This document shows, in pieces, positions 53,788 to 61,218 of a DNA stretch of 64,000 bases (positions are counted from its first letter, which is position 1; every line of letters starts with the position of its first letter). The notes below the pieces were generated by a model. It made no database searches. It was not told the DNA's origin and saw only the letters and a program-made list of their open reading frames with translations. A program made the translations under genes and the position numbers. The DNA comes from CAVRZJ01 sp964594125 (GTDB taxonomy: Bacteria > Acidobacteriota > Thermoanaerobaculia > Thermoanaerobaculales > Thermoanaerobaculaceae). The stretch covers positions 75,866 through 139,865 of the forward strand of contig CAZQLL010000006.1 of assembly GCA_964594125.1 (NCBI GenBank). The letters are read 5' to 3'.

Positions 53788-54924
53788 GTGCCGATCGAGA
53801 TCGCCCGCTGGCTGCCGGAGTTCCCGGTGCGCGAGTTCTGCCTGTACCTCAACCACGCCGCGGTGGCGCCGCTGCCGGCGCGCGTCGCCGACGCGATGCG
53901 CGCGCGCATCGAGGAGCAGGAGCGGGGCGGCGGCCGCCATTGGGACGCCTGGCGCGAGACCGACCTCGCGATCCGCTCGCTCGCCGGGCAGCTCCTCGAC
54001 GTCGCGCCCGCCGACGTGTCGATCGTGCGCAGCACCTCCGAGGGGCTGTCGCTGATCGCGCAGGGGCTCGACTGGGACGAGGGCGACGCGGTGCTGGTCG
54101 GCGAGGAGGAGTTCGCCGCCAACGTCGCGCCCTGGCTGGCGCTCGAACGCTACGGCGTCGAGGTGCGCCGCTACCCGACGCACGGCGGGCGCATCGACGT
54201 CGACGACGTCGTCGCGGCGCTCGTGCCGCCGGTGCGCCTGCTCGCCGTCTCGTGGGTGGCGTTCCACACCGGCTGGGTGGCGCCGGTGGCGACGCTCGCC
54301 CAGGCGGCGCACGAGCGCGGCGTGCTGGTGGTGCTCGACGCCATCCAGGGGCTCGGCGCCCTCGACGCCACGTTCGCCGAGCTCGGCGTCGACGCGCTGG
54401 TCGCCGACGGCCACAAGTGGCTGCTCGGCCCCGAGGGCGCCGGCATCATGGCGACCGCGCCGGAGCTGCGCGAGCGCCTGGCGCCGGTGATCGCTGGGTG
54501 GCGCAACGTCCGCCACCGCCCGCACGACCTGTTCCTCGACGCGCTCGAGCCGCTCGACGACGGGCGCCGCTTCGAGCCCGGCTCGCCGGCGAGCATCCTC
54601 CACGCCGGCCTGGCGGCGGCGCTCGACCTGCTGCTCGAGGCCGGCATCGCCGAGGTGAACGAGCGCGTGGTCGCCAACGCCCGCGCCGTGATGCAAGTGC
54701 TGCTCCGCCTCGGCTGGGAGGTCGGCTCGCCGGGGTCGAGCAACCCGCTCGCCGGCATCGTCGCCGGCCGCCACCCGTTCCTGCCGCCGCACGAGGTTGC
54801 GCGGCGCCTGCGCGAGCGCTCGATCGAAGTCTCCGCCCGCCAGGGGTGGGTGCGCTTCTCGCCGCATTTCTACGCCACCGCCGGCGAGCTCGACGCGCTC
54901 GGCGTCATCCTCGCAAAGCTCTGA
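53788..54924 (+). CDS. Class V aminotransferase / cysteine desulfurase-fold PLP enzyme
   Basis: 378 aa, GTG start. YLNHAAVAPLPARVADAM at the N-terminus, RSTSEGLSLIAQGLDW, LLAVSWVAFHTGWVAPV, and the PLP lysine in LVADGHKWLLGPEGAGIM. This subgroup includes selenocysteine lyase/isopenicillin-epimerase-like proteins, so SufS-like desulfurase, epimerase or kynureninase-like activity are options. It heads a run of plus-strand genes (flavoprotein, ABC exporter, TyrA, acyltransferase). Confidence 0.88.
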   Translation: MPIEIARWLPEFPVREFCLYLNHAAVAPLPARVADAMRARIEEQERGGGRHWDAWRETDLAIRSLAGQLLDVAPADVSIVRSTSEGLSLIAQGLDWDEGDAVLVGEEEFAANVAPWLALERYGVEVRRYPTHGGRIDVDDVVAALVPPVRLLAVSWVAFHTGWVAPVATLAQAAHERGVLVVLDAIQGLGALDATFAELGVDALVADGHKWLLGPEGAGIMATAPELRERLAPVIAGWRNVRHRPHDLFLDALEPLDDGRRFEPGSPASILHAGLAAALDLLLEAGIAEVNERVVANARAVMQVLLRLGWEVGSPGSSNPLAGIVAGRHPFLPPHEVARRLRERSIEVSARQGWVRFSPHFYATAGELDALGVILAKL

Positions 54925-54944
54925 CGGCGTTGTAGACTCCCGCG

Positions 54945-56252
54945 GTGGCGAGGGAGCGCGACGCGGCGGTGGTGGTGCTCGGCGGCGGGCCTGCGGGGAG
55001 CGCCGCGGCCGCGCTGCTCGCCGAGGCCGGCGTCGAGACGCTGCTGGTCGACGACGGCCGGCCGGTGGCGGTGCACGCCGGCGCGTCGCTGGTGCCGCAC
55101 GCGCTGCCGTTGCTCGACCGCCTCGGCGTCCACGACGCCGTGCGCGCCCTGCCGGGCACGCTCGTGAAGGAGGGCGCGACGTTCGTCACCCACGACGGCG
55201 CCCGGCGGGTGAGCTACCGGTACGCCGACGCGCTGCCGCCCGCGATCCCGCACGCCTACCACGTGCCGCGCGAGGACCTGGCCGCGGTGCTGCTCGCCAA
55301 CGCGCGCGCACGCGGCGCCGAGGTGCTGTCCGGGTGGCGCGCGGTGTCGCCGCAGTGGGACGGCGGGCGCCTGATCGGCCTCCTCGCCCGCGACGCCGGC
55401 GGGGCGGAGGTCGTGCTGCATCCGCGCGTCCTGCTCGACGCGAGCGGGCGGCAGTCGTTCCTCGCCGACCGCATGGGGTGGCGCTTCCCCTACCCGCGCC
55501 ACCGCAAGCTCGCGCTGTGCTCGCGCTGGCGCGGCGTCCGCCCGGCGGCGGGGCGCGAGGCCGGCAACGTCGAGGTGGTGCTCACGCGCGCGGGGTGGTT
55601 CCGACTGCTGCCGTTCGCCGACGGCACGGCGAGCGTGGAGTGCGTGCTCGACGAGCGCCGCTGGGGGGCGGAGGGCGGCTCGCCGGAGGCGATGCTCGCC
55701 GCCGCGGTCGCGCGCACGCCGGGGATGGCCGTGCGCCTCGCCGGGGCCGAGCGGATCGGCGGCGCGGCGATCGCGCGCGACTTCTCGTACCGCGTGATGC
55801 GGACCGCCGGCGACGGGTACTGCCTGCTCGGCGACGCCGCCGGGTTTCTCGACCCGATCTTCTCCACCGGCGTGCTCGTCGCGCTGGCGACCGGCGCATC
55901 GGCCGCCGACGACGCGATCGACGCGCTGCGCCGCCACCGCCGCGTCGAGGCCAACGACTTCGCGCCGACGATGGCGCTGACGCGGACGCTGCACCGCTCG
56001 GTGTTCTCGTTCATCCGCGCGTTCTACAACCCGCACTTCCTGCCGTTCTTCTTCCATCCGCGCCAGGCGCCGGGCATGCCGGCCGCCGTGGTCTCCCTGC
56101 TCGCCGGCGACGTCCTGCGGCCCGGCTGCCGGATGCTCAGCGGCCGCTTCCGCCTGCTGCTCGCGGCGGCGCAGCTCCAGCGCCTCGGCATGCGGTGGGG
56201 CCGGCCGCTGGTGCCGCCGCTGGCCGAGACGCCGGGTGGGGCCGCCGCGTGA
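54945..56252 (+). CDS. Flavin-dependent halogenase-like/NAD(P)-FAD oxidoreductase
   Basis: 435 aa, GTG start 20 nt after the preceding stop; TAGACT 6 nt before the GTG is a possible leaderless -10. FAD motif VVVLGGGPAGSAAAALLAEAG, substrate region, and GDGYCLLGDAAGFLDPIFSTGVLVALATG, the hallmark of the halogenase-like branch. The tryptophan-halogenase WxWxIP motif is absent, so halogenation is doubtful; oxidation or reduction of a lipid or polyene is as likely. The stop overlaps the ABC transporter start. Confidence 0.85.
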   Translation: MARERDAAVVVLGGGPAGSAAAALLAEAGVETLLVDDGRPVAVHAGASLVPHALPLLDRLGVHDAVRALPGTLVKEGATFVTHDGARRVSYRYADALPPAIPHAYHVPREDLAAVLLANARARGAEVLSGWRAVSPQWDGGRLIGLLARDAGGAEVVLHPRVLLDASGRQSFLADRMGWRFPYPRHRKLALCSRWRGVRPAAGREAGNVEVVLTRAGWFRLLPFADGTASVECVLDERRWGAEGGSPEAMLAAAVARTPGMAVRLAGAERIGGAAIARDFSYRVMRTAGDGYCLLGDAAGFLDPIFSTGVLVALATGASAADDAIDALRRHRRVEANDFAPTMALTRTLHRSVFSFIRAFYNPHFLPFFFHPRQAPGMPAAVVSLLAGDVLRPGCRMLSGRFRLLLAAAQLQRLGMRWGRPLVPPLAETPGGAAA

Positions 56253-58168
56253 GCGAGCCGGACCTCCCGCCCGACGGCGGCGCCCGCGCCGACCGCCGCC
56301 TGGTCGGCTGGCTGCTGCGCCGCGCCCGCCCGTATCTCGGCCGCATCGCCGCCGCCACCGTGCTGGTGATCGCCGGCTCGGCGCTGCAGATCGCCGGCCC
56401 GCTGCTCACCGCGGCGGCGATCGACCTCTACCTGAAGCCGCGCGCCGCCGCGAGCGCGGCGCGCGTGCAGGCGGCGGTGGCCGCGCTCGGCATGCCGTCG
56501 GAGGGATCGGCCGGCCTCGCAGCGCTCGCCGGGGTGTACCTCGCCACCTTGCTGGCCGGCGCGTTGCTGCTTGCGGCGCAGGGCCGGGTGATGATGATGA
56601 CCGGCCAGCTCGTGATGCGCGACCTCCGCGACGAGCTGTTCGCCCACCTGCAGCGGCTCGACCTGGCGTGGTTCAACCGCACGCCCACCGGGCGGGTGAT
56701 CACCCGGCTGACCAGCGACGTCGAGGCGCTCAACGAGATCTTCACCTCGGGGCTGGTCGACATCCTCGCCGACCTCGTGCTGCTCGGCGGCATCGCGACG
56801 GTGCTCTTCGCGCTCGACTGGCGGCTGGCGCTGGTCGCGTTCGCGGTGCTGCCGTTGATGGTCGCGCTGTCGGCGTGGTTCAGGCGCCGGGCGCGCTCGG
56901 TGTACCGCGAGGTGCGCACACGCCTGGCCGCGATCACCACGCATCTGCAGGAGCACCTCGCCGGCATCTCGGCCGTGCAGCTCGCCGGCGCCGAGGAGCG
57001 GGTGCAGGCGCGCTTCGCCGCCATCGACGCCGCCCACCGCGACGTCAACATCCGCGGCGTCACCTACTACGCGGTGTTCTACCCGGCGATCGAGCTGCTG
57101 ACCGCCGCCGGGCTGGCGCTGCTGCTCGCGTTCGGCGGCGTGTGGACCGCCCGCGGTACCCTCTCGCTCGGCGTCCTCGTAGCGTTCCTGCAGTACGTTC
57201 AGCGCTTCTACCGCCCGATCTCCGACCTCGCGGAGAAGTACAACATCCTGCAGTCGTCGCTGGCGGCGGCGGAGCGCCTGCAGGGGCTCCTGGCCGCCGC
57301 GCCGCAGGTGGTCTCGCCGGCGGCGCCGGCGCCCGCGCCGCCCCGCCGCGGCACCTTCGCCTTCGCCGGCGTGTCGTTCGCCTACGAGCCCGGCCAGTGG
57401 GCGCTGCGCGACGTCGCGTTCGCGGCGCGCCCGGGTGAGCGGATCGCCGTCGTCGGCCACACCGGCGCCGGCAAGAGCACGCTTGTGAACCTGCTGCTGC
57501 GCTTTTTCGACCCGCAGGAGGGCGCCGTGCTGGTGGACGGCGTCGACGCCCGCGAGTGGGCGCTGCCGGAGCTGCGGCGGCGCTTCGCGGTGGTGCTGCA
57601 GGAGGTCGACTGCTTCGCCGGCACGCTGCGCGACAACGTCGCGCTCGGTCGCCCGGGGATCGCGGACGAGCGCGTGCGCCGCGCGCTGGAGGAGGTGCAG
57701 GCGGGACGGCTGCTGGCGCGGCTGCCGGACGGGCTCGACACCGTCCTCGGCGAGCGCGGCGCCGGCCTGTCGGCGGGCGAGCGCCAGCTCGTGTCGTTCG
57801 CGCGCGCCCTGGTCGCGGACCCCGAGTTCCTCATCCTCGACGAGGCCACCGCCGGCGTCGACGCGGTCACCGAGCACGCGATCCAGCAGGCGCTCGACCG
57901 GCTGCTCGCCGGACGCACGTCGCTGGTGATCGCCCACCGGCTTGCGACCGTGATCGGCTGCGACCGCGTGCTGGTGTTCCACGCCGGCCGTCTGGTCGAG
58001 CAGGGCACCCACGCCGCGCTGCTGGCGCAGGGCGGCATCTACCGCACGCTGCACGACCTGCAGCTCCTCGGCGCCGCCCCGACCCCGCCGCGGACGCCTG
58101 CCGCGCCCGCCCGGCCGCAGCCGGCGCCGGAGCCGCGCGTCCCTCCTGCCGGCGAGGCCGAGGGTTAG
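56249..58168 (+). CDS. ABC exporter, fused membrane and ATPase domains (MsbA-like)
   Basis: 639 aa, GTG overlapping the previous stop (GTGA). Six-helix membrane domain (about 20-320; DLAWFNRTPTGRVITRLTSDVEALNEIF) and ATPase domain (about 350-600): Walker A GHTGAGKSTLVNLLLRFF, Q-loop VVLQEVDCFAG, signature LSAGERQLVSFARAL, Walker B FLILDEATAGVD, H-loop VIAHRLATV. The signature has Ala-Gly-Glu in place of Gly-Gly-Gln, common in this subfamily. Works as a homodimer or heterodimer; a lipid or drug substrate is likely. A Pro/Ala-rich tail ends the protein. Confidence 0.93.
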   Translation: MSEPDLPPDGGARADRRLVGWLLRRARPYLGRIAAATVLVIAGSALQIAGPLLTAAAIDLYLKPRAAASAARVQAAVAALGMPSEGSAGLAALAGVYLATLLAGALLLAAQGRVMMMTGQLVMRDLRDELFAHLQRLDLAWFNRTPTGRVITRLTSDVEALNEIFTSGLVDILADLVLLGGIATVLFALDWRLALVAFAVLPLMVALSAWFRRRARSVYREVRTRLAAITTHLQEHLAGISAVQLAGAEERVQARFAAIDAAHRDVNIRGVTYYAVFYPAIELLTAAGLALLLAFGGVWTARGTLSLGVLVAFLQYVQRFYRPISDLAEKYNILQSSLAAAERLQGLLAAAPQVVSPAAPAPAPPRRGTFAFAGVSFAYEPGQWALRDVAFAARPGERIAVVGHTGAGKSTLVNLLLRFFDPQEGAVLVDGVDAREWALPELRRRFAVVLQEVDCFAGTLRDNVALGRPGIADERVRRALEEVQAGRLLARLPDGLDTVLGERGAGLSAGERQLVSFARALVADPEFLILDEATAGVDAVTEHAIQQALDRLLAGRTSLVIAHRLATVIGCDRVLVFHAGRLVEQGTHAALLAQGGIYRTLHDLQLLGAAPTPPRTPAAPARPQPAPEPRVPPAGEAEG

Positions 58169-58171
58169 AAT
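58166..58171 (+). promoter_or_regulatory. -10 box (TAGAAT) before tyrA
   Basis: 5/6 match overlapping the ABC gene's stop codon, 34 nt upstream of the tyrA ATG, which has its own GGGAGGTG ribosome-binding site. No good -35. Could give tyrA independent expression. Confidence 0.35.
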
Positions 58172-58205
58172 CGTCTGGCGGGCGGCGAGCCGTCCGGGAG
58201 GTGCG

Positions 58206-59321
58206 ATGGGAACCGGCGACGAGCTGCAACGCCTGCGCGAAGCGATCTCCGAGGTCGATCGCGCGCTGCTCGAGCTGCTGCGGCGGCGCCTCGACCTCGC
58301 CGCCGAGGTCGGCCGCCACAAGGCGGCGGCCGGGGTGCCGGTGGTGGTGCGCGACGTCGAGGACCGCATCCTCACCCGCGCCCGGGCGCACGCGGAGCGC
58401 TGCGGCGTCTCGGGCGAGGCGATGGAGGCGGTGTTCCAGGCGATCCTCTCGAGCTCCGTCGAGCGCCAGCACCGCGTCGGCGTCGCGCTGCGCGCCGCGC
58501 GCGGCGGCCGCGTGCTGATCGTCGGCGGCGCGGGCGCCATGGGCACCTGGATGCACGACTTCCTCCACCTCGTCGGCCACCGCGTCGACGTGCTCGATAC
58601 CGCCTGGGCCGGGCTGCCGTCGGCGCCGGGGCGGTTCGCAGCGCTGGCGGAGGTCGCGGCGCTCGACGTCTACGACCACATCGTCGTCGCAGTGCCGCTC
58701 GGAGCGACCGCGGCCGCACTCGACGAGGTCGTTGCGCGACGGCCGCGCGGCGTGGTGGTCGAGATCGCCTCCATCAAGGCGCCGCTCGCCGGTGCGCTGG
58801 CGCGCGCGCGCGAGGCCCGCGTCGGCGTCGTGGCGGTGCACCCGATGTTCGGCCCCGGCAAGTCGCCTTACGAGCCGCTCACCTTCGTGCTCGCCTGCCA
58901 GGGCGAAGCCAACGGGGAGCGCGCGCAGGTGGAGGCGCTGCTGCGCCACCCGTACACCCGCGTGATCGCGCTCCCGTTCGACCACCACGACCGGCTCATG
59001 GGGTGGTTGCTCGGCCTCGCTCACCTGTCCGGGATGCTGTTCGGCGTCGCCCTCACGCGCTCCGGTCTGGCGCCGGAGGAGCTCCACGAGTGCGCCTCGA
59101 CGACGTTCCGGCGGCAGGCCGCGACGGCGCTCTCGGTGCTCTCCGAGGACCCCGACCTCTACCTCGACATCCAGCGCCTCAACCCGCACCGCGACGAGGT
59201 GTACGGCGCGGTGCGCGCGGCGCTCGCCGACCTCGTCGAGGCGATCAGGGCCGAGGACCGCGAGCGGTTCCGCGCGACGTTGGCGGCGGCCCGCCGCGCC
59301 GTCGCGCCGGAGCGCGAGTAG
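58206..59321 (+). CDS. tyrA: Chorismate mutase/prephenate dehydrogenase
   Basis: 371 aa bifunctional enzyme of tyrosine synthesis, T-protein type. Residues about 1-90: AroQ chorismate mutase (REAISEVDRALLELLRRRLDLAAEVGRHKA, DRILTRARAHAERCG). Residues about 100-371: dehydrogenase with VLIVGGAGAMGTWMHDFLHLVGHRV, VVEIASIKAPL, VHPMFGPGK and LPFDHHDRLMGWLLGLAH. Good ribosome-binding site GGGAGGTGCG. Followed after the repeat by an acyltransferase gene. Confidence 0.94.
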   Translation: MGTGDELQRLREAISEVDRALLELLRRRLDLAAEVGRHKAAAGVPVVVRDVEDRILTRARAHAERCGVSGEAMEAVFQAILSSSVERQHRVGVALRAARGGRVLIVGGAGAMGTWMHDFLHLVGHRVDVLDTAWAGLPSAPGRFAALAEVAALDVYDHIVVAVPLGATAAALDEVVARRPRGVVVEIASIKAPLAGALARAREARVGVVAVHPMFGPGKSPYEPLTFVLACQGEANGERAQVEALLRHPYTRVIALPFDHHDRLMGWLLGLAHLSGMLFGVALTRSGLAPEELHECASTTFRRQAATALSVLSEDPDLYLDIQRLNPHRDEVYGAVRAALADLVEAIRAEDRERFRATLAAARRAVAPERE

Positions 59322-59380
59322 CGTCGCCGGAGAGGAGCGCCTGCCCGACAGTGAGCTCACCTCGGCACCTGCATACCACC

Positions 59381-59455
59381 GGGAGGGCCGGCGCCCTCGC
59401 CGGCCCGATCTCGGCGCTAAAGGAACCCCGCGCGGGCGAGGGCGCCCGTGCTCCC
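59381..59455 (+). repeat. Twin-hairpin dispersed repeat, copy C
   Basis: 75 bp between tyrA and the acyltransferase. Left hairpin identical to copy A; right half GCGGGCGAGGGCGCCCGTGC nearly identical to copy B; A/T-richer centre. A partial second right half (GGGGAGGGCGCCCGCGGCCCC, in parts) follows at 59483-59503. Confidence 0.85.
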
Positions 59456-59511
59456 GAGGGGTGGCCGAGGTTGGCCCGCGCCGGGGAGGGCGCCCGCGGC
59501 CCCGTCACTGT

Positions 59512-60468
59512 ATGAAGGTAAAGCCTGCGCCGATGCGCCTCAGGCACCACGTCGAGTATCTCGCGCTCGTGTCGCTGGCGGCGCTGTGCCGGGCGCTGCC
59601 GCGGCGCGCTGCGCTCGCGGTCGGCGCCGCGATCGGAGCGTTGGGGTGGGCGTTGCGCGTCCGCCGCGGCCTGGTGCTCGCCAACCTCGCACAGGCGCTT
59701 CCAGGCGCGCCGCCGCGCGAGCTGCGCCGCCTCGGCGCGCGCGCCGCGCGCAACTTCGGCCGCTCCGTGATCGAGATCGTGCGCGTCGGCGGCCGCGACC
59801 GCCGCCGCCTCGACCGCTACGTCTCGTTCTCGGGGCTTTCCGAGCTGCGCGCCGCGGCGAAGGGCGCCGGCGCCATCGTGGTCTCCCCGCACCTCGGCCC
59901 GTGGGGGTTGTACATCACGGCGCTGGCGACGTCCGGCCTGCCCGCGGCCCTGCTCGCCGGCCGCCAGCACAACCCCAAGGTCGACGCGTTCATCCTCGGG
60001 ATCCCCGGCGACGTCGTGCGGATGATCTCGAAGGGGCCGGCGGCGCCGCGCGAGGTGCTGCGCTGCCTGCGCGAGCGCCGCGTGGTGATGATGGTCGCCG
60101 ATCAGGACGCCGGGGAGCGCGGCGACATGGCGCCGTTCCTCGGCCGCGTCGCCTCGACGCTGCCGCTGCCGGCCGCCGTCGCGCTGCGCCACGGCACGCC
60201 GCTGTTCGCGCTCGCCGGCCACCGCGTGGCCGGCGGCCGCCACGAGGTCGCGCTGCGCCGCATCGAGGCGCCGGCCGGCGGCGGCGACGCCCACCGCCTC
60301 GCGCTCACCGCCCGCATCAATACGGCCCTCGGCGATGCCGTGCTCGCCCACCCCGACCAGTACTTCTGGTACCACCGCCGCTGGCGCGACTACCCGCACC
60401 GGCCGGGCGACGTCGGCGTCGCGGCGCAGGCGGCGCCGGGAGTAGATGGGGAATCAAATGCGCGCTAA
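59512..60468 (+). CDS. LpxL/HtrB-like lysophospholipid acyltransferase
   Basis: 318 aa from the ATG at 59512; ATG 59533 or GTG 59461 are alternatives as no clear ribosome-binding site is present. One N-terminal hydrophobic segment (YLALVSLAALCRALPRRAALAVGAAIGALGWAL, in parts), then the LpxL core: ARNFGRSVIEIVRVGG, VVSPHLGPWGLY, LAGRQHNPKVDAFI, MVADQDAGERGDMAPFLGRVAS, YFWYHRRWR. The catalytic HX4(D/E) reads HLGPWG, with Gly instead of the usual acid, so activity as a normal acyltransferase is uncertain. Role in outer-membrane lipid acylation is inferred. Confidence 0.83.
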   Translation: MKVKPAPMRLRHHVEYLALVSLAALCRALPRRAALAVGAAIGALGWALRVRRGLVLANLAQALPGAPPRELRRLGARAARNFGRSVIEIVRVGGRDRRRLDRYVSFSGLSELRAAAKGAGAIVVSPHLGPWGLYITALATSGLPAALLAGRQHNPKVDAFILGIPGDVVRMISKGPAAPREVLRCLRERRVVMMVADQDAGERGDMAPFLGRVASTLPLPAAVALRHGTPLFALAGHRVAGGRHEVALRRIEAPAGGGDAHRLALTARINTALGDAVLAHPDQYFWYHRRWRDYPHRPGDVGVAAQAAPGVDGESNAR

Positions 60469-60552
60469 GCTCATTATAAGGGGGCGAGGCCGCCGCAACG
60501 CGAGGCCGGCTCGGCGACCCGCTCCAGCCAACCATACGAAAGGAGAACAGCG

Positions 60553-61047
60553 GTGCTCAGCAAGAAGATGGAAAAGGCGCTCAACGCTCAAATGAACGAG
60601 GAGCTGTACTCGTTCTACATCTACCTGTCGATGTCGGCCTACCTGGACGCCACCTACATGAAGGGGATGGCCGCCTGGATGCAGGCGCAGGCCAAGGAGG
60701 AGATGGGCCACGCCATGAAGTTCTTCTCCTACATCCAGGAGCGCAACGCCGAGGTGACGCTGGCGGCGATCGCGCAGCCGCCGAAAACCTGGGACGGCCC
60801 GCTCGCGGTGTTCGAGAACGCCTACGCGCACGAACAGCACATCACCTCGCGCATCAACGCGCTCTACGAGATGGCCACCAAGGAGAACGACCACGCCACC
60901 GCCGGCTTCCTGCAGTATTTCATCAAGGAGCAGGTCGAGGAGGAGGCGTCGGTCGACCCGATCGTCCACCGCCTCAGGCTCGCCGGCGACAACATCGGCG
61001 CGCTCTACATGCTCGACCGCGAGCTCGGGATGCGCGCCGCGAAGTGA
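60553..61047 (+). CDS. ftnA: Bacterial ferritin
   Basis: 164 aa; GTG start with AAAGGAGAA 6-8 nt upstream. Four-helix ferritin: MNEELYSFYIYLSMSAYLD (first Glu ligand), AQAKEEMGHAMKFFSYIQE (ExxH ligands), HEQHITSRINALYEMA, and QYFIKEQVEEEASVDPIV. Non-haem ferritin that oxidises and stores iron. TATAAG at 60475-60480 within the end of the preceding gene may be its -10 box. No clear Fur box. Confidence 0.95.
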   Translation: MLSKKMEKALNAQMNEELYSFYIYLSMSAYLDATYMKGMAAWMQAQAKEEMGHAMKFFSYIQERNAEVTLAAIAQPPKTWDGPLAVFENAYAHEQHITSRINALYEMATKENDHATAGFLQYFIKEQVEEEASVDPIVHRLRLAGDNIGALYMLDRELGMRAAK

Positions 61048-61053
61048 TCTTGC

Positions 61054-61218
61054 TCAGCCCAGCCGGGCGATGCAGTCCCGGTCGTCGTTGCGCGGGCTGT
61101 TGACGCGCGGGCTCACCGGAAACGCTTCCATGGCATCGGGATCGAGAGGCTGCAGGAGTTCCTGCAGCCTTTCGCTTTCTCTCACCGCCGGGTCGAGCCA
61201 GAGCGCGTGTGCGGCGGC
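61054..61218 (-). pseudogene. C-terminal remnant of an SRAP (YedK/HMCES-like) gene
   Basis: About 54 codons: AHALWLDPAVRESERLQELL, then QPLDPDAMEAFPVSPRVNS and PRNDDRDCIARLG to TGA at 61056-61054. This is the typical SRAP tail (WLDP...L..LL.P....M...PVS..VN..RND). The N-terminal catalytic Cys2 part is absent; the remnant begins directly after the TAG of the gene ending at 61219, in the same frame. A perfect GGCTGCAGGA/TCCTGCAGCC inverted repeat lies inside it. Confidence 0.7.

Noticed and set aside
61147..61170. Perfect inverted repeat as terminator of the ferritin gene
   Set aside because: It lies about 100 nt after the stop and encodes the RLQELLQP stretch of the SRAP relic on the other strand.
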